Shown piece after piece: positions 26,589 to 37,100 of a stretch of 64,000 nt of DNA. Location: assembly GCA_963830545.1 (NCBI GenBank), contig CAWHMK010000001.1, positions 124,001-188,000 on the forward strand. Reading direction: 5' to 3'. The stretch is from DATGJX01 sp963830545. Lineage in GTDB: Bacteria > Vulcanimicrobiota > Vulcanimicrobiia > Vulcanimicrobiales > Vulcanimicrobiaceae. The translations under genes and the position numbers were made by a program. The notes below the pieces were generated by a model. It ran no database searches and was not told the DNA's origin. It worked only from the letters and a program-made list of their open reading frames with translations. Each line of letters opens with the position of its first letter. Position 1 is the first letter of the stretch.

Positions 26589-27671
26589 TTAGTACGGCGT
26601 TCGCGAATAAAACCCGGCTCGCGCGCCATCCACCGTCACGGTGTAGCGTGCACCACTGCCCCTTTTCGTGACCAGATCGTACGTGCTGCCGGCGTGCGTG
26701 AGATGCGTGACCTGTACGGTGTAGTATAAGGGTTTTCCGGGAGCGATGCGTTCGGCCGCTCCGCCGCGTAAGACGTATGCTCCCTTCGGCACGTAGCCGT
26801 CGGTTTCGCGGGGACGCATCACGAGTGTGGCGACGCCCGACCCATTCACGAGCAGCGCAGCGCCCTCGTCCACCGCAATACCGTAGATCGTCTTTTGCGC
26901 GATTAGCCGATCGTGGAGCGCTCGCGCCATGAACGCCGCCAAACGCCCGAAGCGATTGCGCCGCGCAAAATGCGTATCCGTGATGGTGCCGCGCATCGTC
27001 GGCCAATCTAAAAAGTTCGTGGTGAAGCTGATGACCGGTTCGTAGGGATTGCGAACCGCGTCAGGCGTAGCAACGTCCCTGTCAACCCACAGGCGGTCGT
27101 CCGCCACGGAATCGAACACGACGTCACCTTGAACCGCAAGTCCCGCGCTGCCGCCTCCGACGACGCCGCCGCGCCCGTAGACGCGTTTAACGGCTGCAAT
27201 GAGCGCGCTGCCTTTCCACGGAACGTAATGCGCCTGGTCGCCGCCCGAAAACAACACGAAATCGGATCCGTCGACGTAGTGCGCCAGCGCATCGACTTGC
27301 CTTCGCGAAGCGCACGGCGGAATCGTCATTTCGCGAACCGATCCCAAGCGGCTCGCGCGATAAAACAGGTCGCTGTAAATGCGGCCGTTGGAGGCTTTCA
27401 GGATGACGAGATTCCCGGCGCGCGCACCTTCGGGTGCCGTAACGTGCGCGCGCATCCATGGCAACACGCGCTGGTACGGCATGCCCATGAGACCGCCGCC
27501 CGAGAGAACCAGTCCGGGACCTCCGCTCAGACGATCCCGATGCCACGTTCCCGCCGGCGCGTACACGACCGGTGCGCAGGCATCTCGCGCCTGCACGCGT
27601 TCGCCGCTGCTATGCATTCCGGCGGCCAGAAACACGGAGAACGCAATCAGTGCAGCCAGCGATCGAACCAT
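26589..27671 (-). CDS. Exported cyanophycinase-like peptidase (family S51)
   Basis: A protein of 360 residues with signal peptide (MVRSLAALIAFSVFLAAG). It has the S51 nucleophile elbow GVVGGGSAGLAVQGD (Ser about residue 170), FVLFSGGDQAHYV before it, and a long beta-rich C-terminus. S51 enzymes include cyanophycinase (beta-Asp-Arg polymer), dipeptidase E and isoaspartyl dipeptidases. Exported forms degrade external cyanophycin or similar peptides. The start with AGAGG 8 nt upstream lies inside the end of the S9 gene (25-bp overlap), so the two are coupled. Confidence 0.8.
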   Translation of the reverse strand: MVRSLAALIAFSVFLAAGMHSSGERVQARDACAPVVYAPAGTWHRDRLSGGPGLVLSGGGLMGMPYQRVLPWMRAHVTAPEGARAGNLVILKASNGRIYSDLFYRASRLGSVREMTIPPCASRRQVDALAHYVDGSDFVLFSGGDQAHYVPWKGSALIAAVKRVYGRGGVVGGGSAGLAVQGDVVFDSVADDRLWVDRDVATPDAVRNPYEPVISFTTNFLDWPTMRGTITDTHFARRNRFGRLAAFMARALHDRLIAQKTIYGIAVDEGAALLVNGSGVATLVMRPRETDGYVPKGAYVLRGGAAERIAPGKPLYYTVQVTHLTHAGSTYDLVTKRGSGARYTVTVDGARAGFYSRTPY

Positions 27672-29671
27672 GCAAGCCACCTCTCATAAGCGTCGGCCAG
27701 GCGAACCGGCCCGTTCGGCAAGTGCCCCGTACTGGGGTATGCAAAGAATCGCACCGGCACGCCGTTGTCGCGCAGCGCATGGTACATCTCGTACGATTCC
27801 ACGATCGGCACGCGCACGTCGTAGACGTTGCACAGAATCAGCGTCGGCGTGTGGATATCTTTGAAATAGGTAATGGGCGAATGTTTGCGCCACAAGGCGA
27901 GGGAATTGCCTTTGTAAGGCGATCCGCCCGAAAACGAGACGGCGTCGGCGTCGATGTCGTCCGCAATGGCGTAATCCACGACGAGATCGTTCACTGCGGC
28001 ACCCGCAACGGCCGCTTTCCAGATATGGTAATGACCTTCCATCCAAGACGTGAGTTGACCGCCGTACGACCAGCCGGAAACGCCGATGCGCGAGGTGTCG
28101 ACGATGCCGCGCGCTTCAACCGCCTTCACGCCGGCCATAATATCCTGTCCGGGACCGATACTGGCATCGTTGTAAATGCTGTGTTCGTAAGCGTTTCCCA
28201 AATCGTTGCTGCCGCGATAATTCGGTGCGAACACGAGATACCCGTGGGATGCGGCTAGTTGATAAAACGGCTCGAAAGCGGTCATAGAAGATTCGGTCGG
28301 ACCACCGTGTATCCGCAGCACCAGCGGATAGCGCCGGCCTGCAATATAATCCGGCGGATACGTCAGGACGCCGTCTTCCGGCTCATCTCCGGCTCCACGC
28401 CACGTTATGCGCACCGCGCGTCCCAGCGAAAGCGCCGCCGTCGCGTCATTGAAAGAAGTCAGTCGTTGCGGGGCCCGGGCATGCGGCAAAAGTATGTAGA
28501 GTTCATCCGGGCGGCGAGCCTCATCGCCGATGAACGCAATCGTTCCGTCGTGCGCGACGCTTCCCGTGGGTTGAATGGAAGCCGATAACACACCACCGAG
28601 CGGAAGACGGCGAGCCGCACCGTGCTCCGGCTGCACGTACAGCGGCGCCTGCGCGCGATCGTACACAGCCAGCAGCAGCGATGCGTCGTCCGGCATCCAC
28701 GACATGACCTCGACGTGCCGGTCGAGTGCGCTCGAAACGTCTTTTCCGTCGATGAAGGCCTCGGCTTCATTCATCGGATCACCGCTGCGATTGTCCCGGT
28801 ATGCAATGTGCGCACCGTCCGGCGAATACATCGCCGTATCCAATCCCGGCATTGCCGCACGTGACGTGACGCGTCCGGTCGCGACATCCAGGCGCATCAA
28901 GCGCGTGCGGTCTTGTATACCGTATATGCCGTTCGGCGCGCGTTCGAAAATCAGGAAACGGCCGTCGTGCGACCAGGAAATCGGCGAATCAGCGACGCTC
29001 CACGCTCCGCGCGTAAGACGGCGCTGCACTCCCAACAACGTTACGAACCAAAGGTGCACGGGCTGAACCGCGCCGGTCACCAAATAGGCGTTATCCGTTA
29101 CTTCGAACGCATCGCGGTAGGCCGCGGCGCCGGTAGGTACCCCAGCGGCATTACGGCGGGTGAATGCGATGCCGTCGCCCGCGGGGGACCACGCAATGTT
29201 CAGGACGCCGGTCTTTCCATCGGTGAGTTGCCGCTCCGCGCCGCTTGCAACGTCGAGGACGTAGAGTTGAGCGGTGTTTCCGGGAGGCGCGTTCATTACC
29301 GCGGCCAGTTTCGTTCCGTCGGGAGACCACGCCAGCGCGTCGATCGATCGATGAGCGGGCGCAAGCGTTCGGAGCGAATGCATTTGCCGGTCGTAGACCT
29401 GCAAACGGTCATCGAAACGATTGTGGTCCAGATCGGCGCGCGACGCGACGAACGCAATGTTTTGCGCATTGCCGGAGATTGCCGGCAGAGACAAATTCAC
29501 GATCTGCTCCATGGCGCCGATCGAGAAGTGCGCAATTGAATGCGCCTCCGCGGCCTGGGCGTCGTTCGACACGCTCTCGATGACAAACCAGACGCTCACG
29601 ATAACAAGCCAGACGCTCACGACGACAAAGACGCGGCGCACGAGGGCAGCGCAAGAACACAGCCGGATCAT
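27647..29671 (-). CDS. Exported S9-family prolyl oligopeptidase/acylaminoacyl peptidase
   Basis: A 674-residue serine peptidase. Membrane/signal segment at the N-terminus (RRVFVVVSVWLVIVSVWFVI, built on a short tandem repeat), a beta-propeller of WD40-like PD40 units (WSPDGTKLAAVM, ISWSHDGRFLIFE, YSPDGAHIAYRD), then an alpha/beta-hydrolase domain with GVSGWSYGGQLT (nucleophile Ser), Asp in NVYDVRVP and His in YPSTGHLP. It would cut short peptides or remove N-terminal acyl-amino acids. Start overlaps the preceding oxidoreductase stop (ATGA). Confidence 0.9.
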   Translation of the reverse strand: MIRLCSCAALVRRVFVVVSVWLVIVSVWFVIESVSNDAQAAEAHSIAHFSIGAMEQIVNLSLPAISGNAQNIAFVASRADLDHNRFDDRLQVYDRQMHSLRTLAPAHRSIDALAWSPDGTKLAAVMNAPPGNTAQLYVLDVASGAERQLTDGKTGVLNIAWSPAGDGIAFTRRNAAGVPTGAAAYRDAFEVTDNAYLVTGAVQPVHLWFVTLLGVQRRLTRGAWSVADSPISWSHDGRFLIFERAPNGIYGIQDRTRLMRLDVATGRVTSRAAMPGLDTAMYSPDGAHIAYRDNRSGDPMNEAEAFIDGKDVSSALDRHVEVMSWMPDDASLLLAVYDRAQAPLYVQPEHGAARRLPLGGVLSASIQPTGSVAHDGTIAFIGDEARRPDELYILLPHARAPQRLTSFNDATAALSLGRAVRITWRGAGDEPEDGVLTYPPDYIAGRRYPLVLRIHGGPTESSMTAFEPFYQLAASHGYLVFAPNYRGSNDLGNAYEHSIYNDASIGPGQDIMAGVKAVEARGIVDTSRIGVSGWSYGGQLTSWMEGHYHIWKAAVAGAAVNDLVVDYAIADDIDADAVSFSGGSPYKGNSLALWRKHSPITYFKDIHTPTLILCNVYDVRVPIVESYEMYHALRDNGVPVRFFAYPSTGHLPNGPVRLADAYERWLAWFDRWLH

Positions 29672-31200
29672 CGGGCGGCCTTTCGCGCCCCGAGGTCGGC
29701 GAGAATCGCCGCCGCCGCTCGCTTTCCGGGGAATCCGCTCACGCAACCTCCCGGATGCGCTCCGGAACCGCACAAATACAAATTACCGATAGGGGTGCGC
29801 GTTGCAAAGCGCGATTCATAAATCTGCCCGGGCAGCAGTTCTCCGTGAAAGATATGTCCGCCGGCCAGACCAAAGCGCGCTTCCAAATCCACGGGGCTGA
29901 GAATCTGCCGCGCTTCGATCGCGTTCGGTACGTTCGGCGCGAACTGCCCCAGCAGGTAAATCAGCCGGTCTGCGACGGCTTCGCGTTGGGCGGCGCTCCA
30001 GCCGTCTTTGCTGTCGTACGGATAGTATTGCGCGAAGATCGAAAGAATGTGCTTGCCGGGCGGCGCCAGGCCCGGTTCCGTCGGCGTTTGCAGAAAACAT
30101 TCGAGCATCGGCTGCTTGGACATTCCACCATCTCGTGCGTCTTCGTATGCTTCCTGGATGTAGTCGATCGACGGCGAAACGTGAATCGTCGCGCGGTGAT
30201 GCGGCTGCGCGTTGCTCCCCGGCCGGCATTTGAAACTCGGCAACTCTCCCAGCGCCAAGTTCAGTTTGAACGCAACACCGGTGGTCTTCCAATCACGCAG
30301 CTTTCGCAGAAAGACGGAATCGAAATGCGACGCGCCTGCCAAATCCTCAAACGTCGTTCGCGGATGCGCGTTCGAAACGACGACGCGGCTGCGCACTTCG
30401 CGCCCTCCGGCGAGCACGACGCCGCCGGCCGTGCCCCCATTTTCAATCGCGATTCGCTCGACGGGCGACGATTCGACGATCTGCACGCCCTGCGCGCACG
30501 CCGACGACGCGAGGGCTGCAGAAATAGCGCCCATGCCGCCTCGCACGAATCCCCAAGCGCCCTGCACGCCCAGAGCGCGGCCCGCGTAATGGTGCGCGAG
30601 AACGTAGCCGGTACCGGGATTGCGCGGCCCGGCGTTCGTGCCGATGATGCCGTCGGTCGCGACAGCGGCCTGAAGCACGGGCGTGTTGACGTACCGCTCA
30701 ACCAAATCAGCCGCGGATCCGCGCAAGTGCGCTTGTACCGTCTGCGGAAACCGTTCGAACAGCGGATCGGCATCGGAGAACGTCTCGAACAGATCGCTGC
30801 CGAGCGAGCGAATGACGCGATCGAGCTCCCGGTAGCCGCGCACGTCTTCCTTGTCGAAGCCGGCAATTTCGCGGTCGTTCTGCTCGTCGTCCGATCCCAA
30901 GAGCAGCGACCGGCCGTCGCCGAGAACGTTGAACGTCGCCGGATCCTTGCGGTAAGCACTGTAGCCGTGCCGCTCGAGATCGAGTTCGCCGATCAGCCAC
31001 GGGTCGAGCAGCGTGCATACGTACGAGGCGGCCGACACGCAGTATCCGGGCCACGGCGATTCGCTCACCGCGGCGCCGCCGACTACGTCCGAGCGCTCGA
31101 AAACCGCAACCGACAACCCCGCCTTGCCGAGCAGCGCAGCACATGCGAGCCCGTTGTGTCCGCCCCCGATAACGACGGCGTCATAATCCGGCGAGCGCAC
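29668..31200 (-). CDS. FAD-dependent oxidoreductase, PYROXD2/phytoene-desaturase-like
   Basis: A protein of 510 residues with the dinucleotide motif VVIGGGHNGLACAALLGKAG and VFERSDVVGGAA, then AWGFVRGGMGAISAALA and the C-terminal FAD block PIGNLYLCGSGAHPGGCVSG. It belongs to the amine oxidase/phytoene desaturase fold close to PYROXD2. Substrate unknown. It lies between the BNR protein (20-bp overlap) and the S9 peptidase (ATGA), so it is part of the same transcript as TonB receptor 2. Confidence 0.85.
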   Translation of the reverse strand: MRSPDYDAVVIGGGHNGLACAALLGKAGLSVAVFERSDVVGGAAVSESPWPGYCVSAASYVCTLLDPWLIGELDLERHGYSAYRKDPATFNVLGDGRSLLLGSDDEQNDREIAGFDKEDVRGYRELDRVIRSLGSDLFETFSDADPLFERFPQTVQAHLRGSAADLVERYVNTPVLQAAVATDGIIGTNAGPRNPGTGYVLAHHYAGRALGVQGAWGFVRGGMGAISAALASSACAQGVQIVESSPVERIAIENGGTAGGVVLAGGREVRSRVVVSNAHPRTTFEDLAGASHFDSVFLRKLRDWKTTGVAFKLNLALGELPSFKCRPGSNAQPHHRATIHVSPSIDYIQEAYEDARDGGMSKQPMLECFLQTPTEPGLAPPGKHILSIFAQYYPYDSKDGWSAAQREAVADRLIYLLGQFAPNVPNAIEARQILSPVDLEARFGLAGGHIFHGELLPGQIYESRFATRTPIGNLYLCGSGAHPGGCVSGFPGKRAAAAILADLGARKAAR

Positions 31201-34141
31201 GATCTACCTGCGTGAATTGCGCGGAGAGCGCCGCGTATCGCTTTTCTATCGCCGATGCCTGCGCGTATTGCGCGGCGGTCGGTCTGCCGTAACTCCCGTC
31301 GAGCGTACCGAGAAACGACTGCACCCGTTCGCGGAGCATGTCTTCCAAGAAATCGTCGTCCTGATCGTTTTGCGGATCGATGCTGAGCTGCCGTTCGAGC
31401 GCGTCTATCCGGGATCGCAGCGGGCTGTTCGCGGACGATCTCGAGCGCAGGACGTCCAGCGCATTCAGTTTTCGATCGATGCCGTCGTACAGCGCGTAGA
31501 TCTGCGCTTCCAGATCGTGGTGCGCCTGATAATCGGCTCGCGAGTACGGTGAATATGCGGCGGGAGCAACGATAAACGACTGCCGATAGGCATGCCCGTC
31601 TATCAGCGCCACCGCGCGATACCTTCCCGGCATTGCAAACGCGCCGCAGCGCTCGCCGCGATTCCATTTGGGCGCGCTGGACCACGGGGTTGGTGGCGCC
31701 TCGCAGAGCGGCCACGCCGCGCGCTGCAGGCCCACATCGTTCGCGAGCGTTAGCTGACGCACCGTGTGCCCGTGTTCATCCACGATTGCAAGCGAAGGCG
31801 GACGCTGCCCGCGCACGGGCTGATACACCGTGATGAGCGCGCCTCTTGCGGGATTTTCTCCCGGCGCGAGAAAGTTGAACGTGCTCGAATGATACGAATA
31901 GAGAGTCGCCGTTCGCACGGACAGCAGCGCCGGTTCGTGCAAAGAAGCCGCGCGCTGCAGCGGCGTTGCGTCGTCGAGAATGTACACGCCGCGACCGTGC
32001 GTGGCGACGATCAGATCGTTCGTATCGGGCTGAATTCGAATATCGCGGACCGACGCCGGCGGCAACCCCGCGCGAAGTTGCTGCCACGCGCCGCCGCCGT
32101 TCCACGACACCCAAAGACTTTGCTCGAGGCCTGCGTAGAGCAGCCGGGGATTACGTCGATCCTGGCGCACGACGCGCACGAACTGATCGCCCGGAAGGTT
32201 CGATGCAATCGACGTCCAGTGCACGCCGTAATCGCGGGTGACGTAGACGTACGGGCGCCGATCTCCGGCGTAATGCCGGTCCACGTTCGCATAGGCCAGC
32301 GCGGGTGAAAAAGGCGAAGCATCGATCGATTCCACGCGCGAGTGCGCGTCGAGACCGGGTATCGAGACGTTCTTCCAATGCTTGCCGCCGTCGCGCGTGA
32401 TCTGAACGTTTCCGTCGTCGGTGCCGATCCACATCTCGCCGCGCCGCGCCGGCGAGGGCGCGATGACGAGTATCGTGTCCGACGTCTCTGCGCCCGTGCC
32501 TTCGTCGGTAATGCCTCCGCTGATCTGCTGGTGCGCCTTGATGTTCCGTGTCAGGTCCGGACTGATGACGGACCACGTCGCGCCGCGGTCGCTGCTGCGG
32601 AAAACGACGTTGCCGCCGTAGTATGCGACGCGCGAATCGAACGGGTCGAATGCGATAGGCGCTTCCCAGTTGAAGCGATATCGCAACTGCGCCGGCGGAA
32701 CGACGTTCTGGTCGCGCAGATACGGCGAAACGTCGGTATCCGTGCCCGTATGCAAATCGTACTGCCAGAGATCTCCGCCGTTGCTTCCGCCGCCGCTCGA
32801 ATACCAGATGCGGCTGCGATCGCGCGGATCCGGCCACGCCCAGGTTCCGTCGCCGCCGGAAATCTTGTACCAGTCGCGCGCGAGAATGCCGTCGGGGCTC
32901 AAACTATTCGACGGCGCGCACCAGGTGCCGTTATCCTGCAGCGCCGCGCACAGGTGATAGGGCGACGCGCGATCGTATCCGACGTGATAAACCTGCGCGA
33001 CGGAAAGCAAATTGACGCGCACCCAGCGTTTTCCACCGTCGAGTGAAAGCGCTACGCCTTTGTCGCCGCCTTCGATGATGCGCCGTCCCCGTTTGCCGAT
33101 CCATATCGCGTGATGATCGCTGCCGAGATCGTCGCCGGTAGCGCTCCATGTTTTACCGCCGTCGAAACTCTCTGCGAGCGCCACGGAAAGTGCGAAGAGG
33201 TGCTTCTCATTCGTGGGGTCCACCGCGAGGCGGCTGAAATAAAACGGACGCTCGTCGACGATCGTGTTGCTGCTGACGGATTGCCAGGTTGCGCCGCCGT
33301 CACCGCTGCTCCACAGCAGGCCGTGCTTGGATTGAATGATCGCGTAGATGCGCTTTCCACCGGGCGCGACCGTCAAGCCGATGCGCCCCAGCGGCGCGCC
33401 GGGCAGACCCTTTCCCCGCAGCTGCGCCCACGTCGCTCCGCCGTCGCTCGACCGGTAGAGGCCGTCCAGCGCGCCGCCGCTTTGGATAGCCCAATTCGTG
33501 CGCGCGAACTGCCACATGCCGGCGTACACGATTTGCGGATGCGCGGGATCCCAGGCCAGATCCGATGCTCCCGACGATGCACCGATGTACAGCGTCTTCT
33601 TCCACGTCTTGCCGCCGTCGAGGGTTTCATATACGCCGCGATCCGCGCTCGGTTTGAACGGATCGCCGAGCGCTGCCGCGACGACATGATTTCCGTCCGA
33701 CGGATCGACCAAAATGCGCGCTATTTGCGAGGTATGCTCGAGGCCCATGCGGCTCCAGTTCATGCCGCCGTCGGTCGTCTTATAGATTCCGTCCCCGTAC
33801 GACACGTCGTTGCGCGGAGCAGCCTCACCGGTACCGGCCCACACGACATTTTCGTCCGACGGATCGATCGCAATCGCACCGATCGGCGCAACGTCCTCGT
33901 CGTCGAATACCGGTTCCCAGTGCAACCCGCCGTCCACGGTCTTCCACACGCCGCCTCCGGCTGCGCCCGCGTAGTACAGCAGCGGATCCGCGTCGGTCCC
34001 CGCGACGTCGCCCAACCGGCCACCGGAAACGGACGGTCCAATCGAACGAAACGTGATGTTGCCGAGTATCGCCGCGCGTGCGAGTCCTACGCCGCTCCCG
34101 ATGACGAGAGCGGCGCATGCCAGAGTTGCGAGTAAACGCAC
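31181..34141 (-). CDS. Exported BNR/sialidase-type beta-propeller protein
   Basis: A 986-residue secreted protein with signal peptide (LATLACAALVIGSGVGLARA) and many BNR/Asp-box repeats such as SSDGGATWAQL, SGDGGATWQSV, SSDRGATWSV and TRDGGKHWKNV across residues 40-700, in the VPS10/sortilin-like style. The C-terminal 280 residues are of another, mostly beta then helical, type (QFTQVDRALAGL at the end). No glycosidase catalytic triad was identified, so this is probably a binding or scaffold propeller rather than a sialidase. GTG start is 21 bp after the receptor stop; it is likely cotranscribed. Confidence 0.8.
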   Translation of the reverse strand: MRLLATLACAALVIGSGVGLARAAILGNITFRSIGPSVSGGRLGDVAGTDADPLLYYAGAAGGGVWKTVDGGLHWEPVFDDEDVAPIGAIAIDPSDENVVWAGTGEAAPRNDVSYGDGIYKTTDGGMNWSRMGLEHTSQIARILVDPSDGNHVVAAALGDPFKPSADRGVYETLDGGKTWKKTLYIGASSGASDLAWDPAHPQIVYAGMWQFARTNWAIQSGGALDGLYRSSDGGATWAQLRGKGLPGAPLGRIGLTVAPGGKRIYAIIQSKHGLLWSSGDGGATWQSVSSNTIVDERPFYFSRLAVDPTNEKHLFALSVALAESFDGGKTWSATGDDLGSDHHAIWIGKRGRRIIEGGDKGVALSLDGGKRWVRVNLLSVAQVYHVGYDRASPYHLCAALQDNGTWCAPSNSLSPDGILARDWYKISGGDGTWAWPDPRDRSRIWYSSGGGSNGGDLWQYDLHTGTDTDVSPYLRDQNVVPPAQLRYRFNWEAPIAFDPFDSRVAYYGGNVVFRSSDRGATWSVISPDLTRNIKAHQQISGGITDEGTGAETSDTILVIAPSPARRGEMWIGTDDGNVQITRDGGKHWKNVSIPGLDAHSRVESIDASPFSPALAYANVDRHYAGDRRPYVYVTRDYGVHWTSIASNLPGDQFVRVVRQDRRNPRLLYAGLEQSLWVSWNGGGAWQQLRAGLPPASVRDIRIQPDTNDLIVATHGRGVYILDDATPLQRAASLHEPALLSVRTATLYSYHSSTFNFLAPGENPARGALITVYQPVRGQRPPSLAIVDEHGHTVRQLTLANDVGLQRAAWPLCEAPPTPWSSAPKWNRGERCGAFAMPGRYRAVALIDGHAYRQSFIVAPAAYSPYSRADYQAHHDLEAQIYALYDGIDRKLNALDVLRSRSSANSPLRSRIDALERQLSIDPQNDQDDDFLEDMLRERVQSFLGTLDGSYGRPTAAQYAQASAIEKRYAALSAQFTQVDRALAGL

Positions 34142-34162
34142 GTCAGACTTTGATCTGCAGCT

Positions 34163-37100
34163 TCACAGTTTGATTTGCAAGTCGAAGTACACCTCAAGAG
34201 GCAGTACCTGATTATACGAATTGACGTCGTTACCGTCGTACGACGGCGCGAACGCCGCTCCAAAGTACGGATTGAGCGGAACGCCGTTTGCAGCCGTGTC
34301 GTTCGGACTGCTCCCATTGTAGAAGTTGCTGATGTAAAACTGGTTTCGGTAGTACGCGCATGCATTGTGGTCCGGCGGATAAATCGCCGTCCACGGTTCT
34401 GCGGAACCCCCGAAGCAGCGCTGGTAGAGATTGGCGACGGTGACGTTGGCCGTGATGCGCGGACTGATTTCGTACCGCATCTGCAGGCCGAGATTCGCCT
34501 GCCAGGGCTGGTGGAACTTTCCGAATGTATCGAAGCTGCCGGTGTACGGATTCGGAATGAAAAGGTATCCCGGCGTCGTTCCACTTGCTCCGATCGCGGC
34601 AGCCTGGCACGAGGTGTAATCCGCAGATAACGGGTTCGGCGCGGATGCGATATTCGCTCCGAACCCTTGATTCTGCCGGCACGTTCGCGGATCGAGCCCT
34701 TGGAAATTCGCGGGATCGCCGTACGAAGCGCCCTGATTCATCATGAGCGCAGGCGTGATCGAGAACTTGTCGTGCTTGTAGTTCAGAATCAGCACGAAGA
34801 CGTTCGGCGAAATGTACGGGGCATCCAAGCCCGTGTCGTACCAGCCGAACTTGTCGAGCAGCGGCTGCGAAGCCATGTTGTAATACGGATTGAGAATGTC
34901 TGAGGCGGTCGCGGCACCCCCGGCGGGGCATGCTTCCGGAGCGCCCCCGTTATAGCACGGCGATCCGCCTCCGGCTTTGGTCAGCGCGTTGAACGCCAGG
35001 ATGTCCTGGTTGTACGGATCGACGGGGTTGACGGTCGAGTTGGCGTAGTTCGCCCATTTCTCTTTGGAATTCGTATACGTGTACGACAACATCGCCGCAA
35101 GCCCGTTCTTGTTGAAGTCCCCTTTGGTGACTGCCAACTCGATGCCGTACGTACGCTCGATGCCCGAGTTGAATCCGGTTCCCAGGGAAAGCGTCGGCAC
35201 GCTGCCGGCATAGATCTCGTCCCATGCGTACCGGTAGTACGGCGTCGCCTTTATGCCGATGTCGGTTCCCGGGAGTTGATGCTCGAACGAGAAGTCGTAG
35301 TTGTCGGCGATCTGCGGGTCCGTCGGGTGGAACGGCGTGTTGAAGCCGTACTGCAGAAACCCTACGAGGAGCGACGGCAGATTTTGCTGCGCCGTATTGT
35401 ACTCGATTGAGTACGTTTGCGGCTGCTGATAGTAGCGGCCCGCGGAGAAGCGAAGCACCGTATTGGGATCGATGCTATACGTCAGCCCGACGCGCGGAGA
35501 GAAATAGTTTTGCACGTACGTCGGGTTGAACTGATCCGTCATGAGAATGTGCCCGTTCTTGCCGTCCGGATGAACGGTCTGCACGCCGTTCGCAGGGTTG
35601 ATCGGGCAGTTGAACGTCACGTACGGCTGAATGTCACGCAGAAATTGGGGTGACTCCGGAATCAGCGCGAACTGCAGCGTCGTCGGATCGTAGCAGTACT
35701 CGTTTTGAGCCGCTCGGAACCAGAAATCGTCTCCCGCGTTGCCCGAAATCGGCGTCAGATCGTATACGTCGTGCTCGAAACGCAGGCTCGCGTTTATGTC
35801 CAGCTTGTCGTTCGGCCGCCATTCGTCGCTGACCGACGCGTTCATGAACTTCGGTACGACTTGGTTGACGTCGCCTTGATTGCCCAGGTACGTCATTCTC
35901 CACGACGCACCCGCAGCGCACGCCGCCGCCGGAATCGCCGCGTTGGGACCGGCCGAGCAATTCTGATTTTGCTGCGGTCCGTAATCGGCGTTACCGGTTA
36001 GATCGTCAAAGGAACCTTGGGTGGCAGGATCGTTACAAGGAGCCACCTGACCGGCTTGATACTGATCGACACCATTCGAGTCGGGGTTTTGCGCGTTCGG
36101 ATACTGCGGTGAAGGCGTCGCGGCGACGTCGTACGCCGCAAAACACTGCGTTCCGTTCGTGAGGTTACTTACCGCTACCCCACCCGATCCAGTCCAGTCG
36201 TTGAACGGAGGGCCGCCGTAGTTGAGGTCGTTCTGATTGTTGTATCGCAGCGTATTCGACGTCACGTAGTTGATGGCGCCGGTAAGCTGGTGCTCGGCGT
36301 TTATTTGGTCGACGAATTGGAGTTGGCCGCCACGCGTATGCGAACCCACCTCGTAATCGTAACCCGTGCGGTATCCGCCCAGGTTCAAACCGGGGAACGC
36401 GTCGCCCATGGCGCCGTTCTGCAGCCATGCCGAGTAGAACGTATAACCGTAGGCGCGCAGATACGCGTTGCTGCCTATGTTCTTTTGGTACTGCAGTTTC
36501 ACGATGCTCGCTTGATAGCTCTCACCGTCACGGTAATCGCTTGGCACAAATGAATTTACGCCGGCGGGGCATTCGTTCGGAACCGGTACGTCGACTGACG
36601 ATGACGCTATGGTAAACGTGTTGTAGCACCGGTTGAGCGGCCCGCCCGGAAACGGATAGGCAATGACCGGGACGTTCGCCGGCTGCAAAAAACCGGTACC
36701 CGCCGGGAACGTGTAAAAGTCCGGCCACGTCGGCTGAATACTGAGCGATCCGATGTCGCAGGCGCCGAAGCCCGCGTAGTATGCCGAGCATTGTCCATTG
36801 TTCGCCGTCAGGCTCTGCTGGAATAAACTTACGACCGGCGCCAAATCGTTGGGCGAGTTGTACGAGGTAATGGACTGCGCTGAGTTCGTGTACAGCAGTT
36901 GGACGTCGTCTCGTCCGGCGTCGCGTTTGTGCGGGATGCCGAAATGTACGTTGGCTACGGTCTCACGTCCGTCGATGCCCGCAGGGAGGTCGATATTCGA
37001 CGCAAGATGGTCGTAACAGCCCGGCGTGTTCCACAGCGTGACCGTATTCGAACTGAGAATCGGGTTGACGTAGAAGTTGTTGACGCTGTCGTTGTTGCAC

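Noticed and set aside
29560..29640. 21-bp tandem repeat in the S9 peptidase N-terminus as a regulatory repeat
   Set aside because: It lies in the signal/TM coding segment (VSVWLVI / VSVWFVI) and is better explained as a duplication in a hydrophobic helix.
29755..31215. Long open frames opposite the oxidoreductase and other genes (for example 486 codons here, 423 at 20078-21349 and 778 at 44217-46553)
   Set aside because: They are antisense to clearly conserved genes, are Arg/Val-rich, and reflect GC-rich codon bias. No known protein motifs are seen in them.
31181..34141. Calling the BNR protein a sialidase
   Set aside because: Asp-box repeats are present, but the catalytic Arg triad and Tyr/Glu pair of sialidases were not found.
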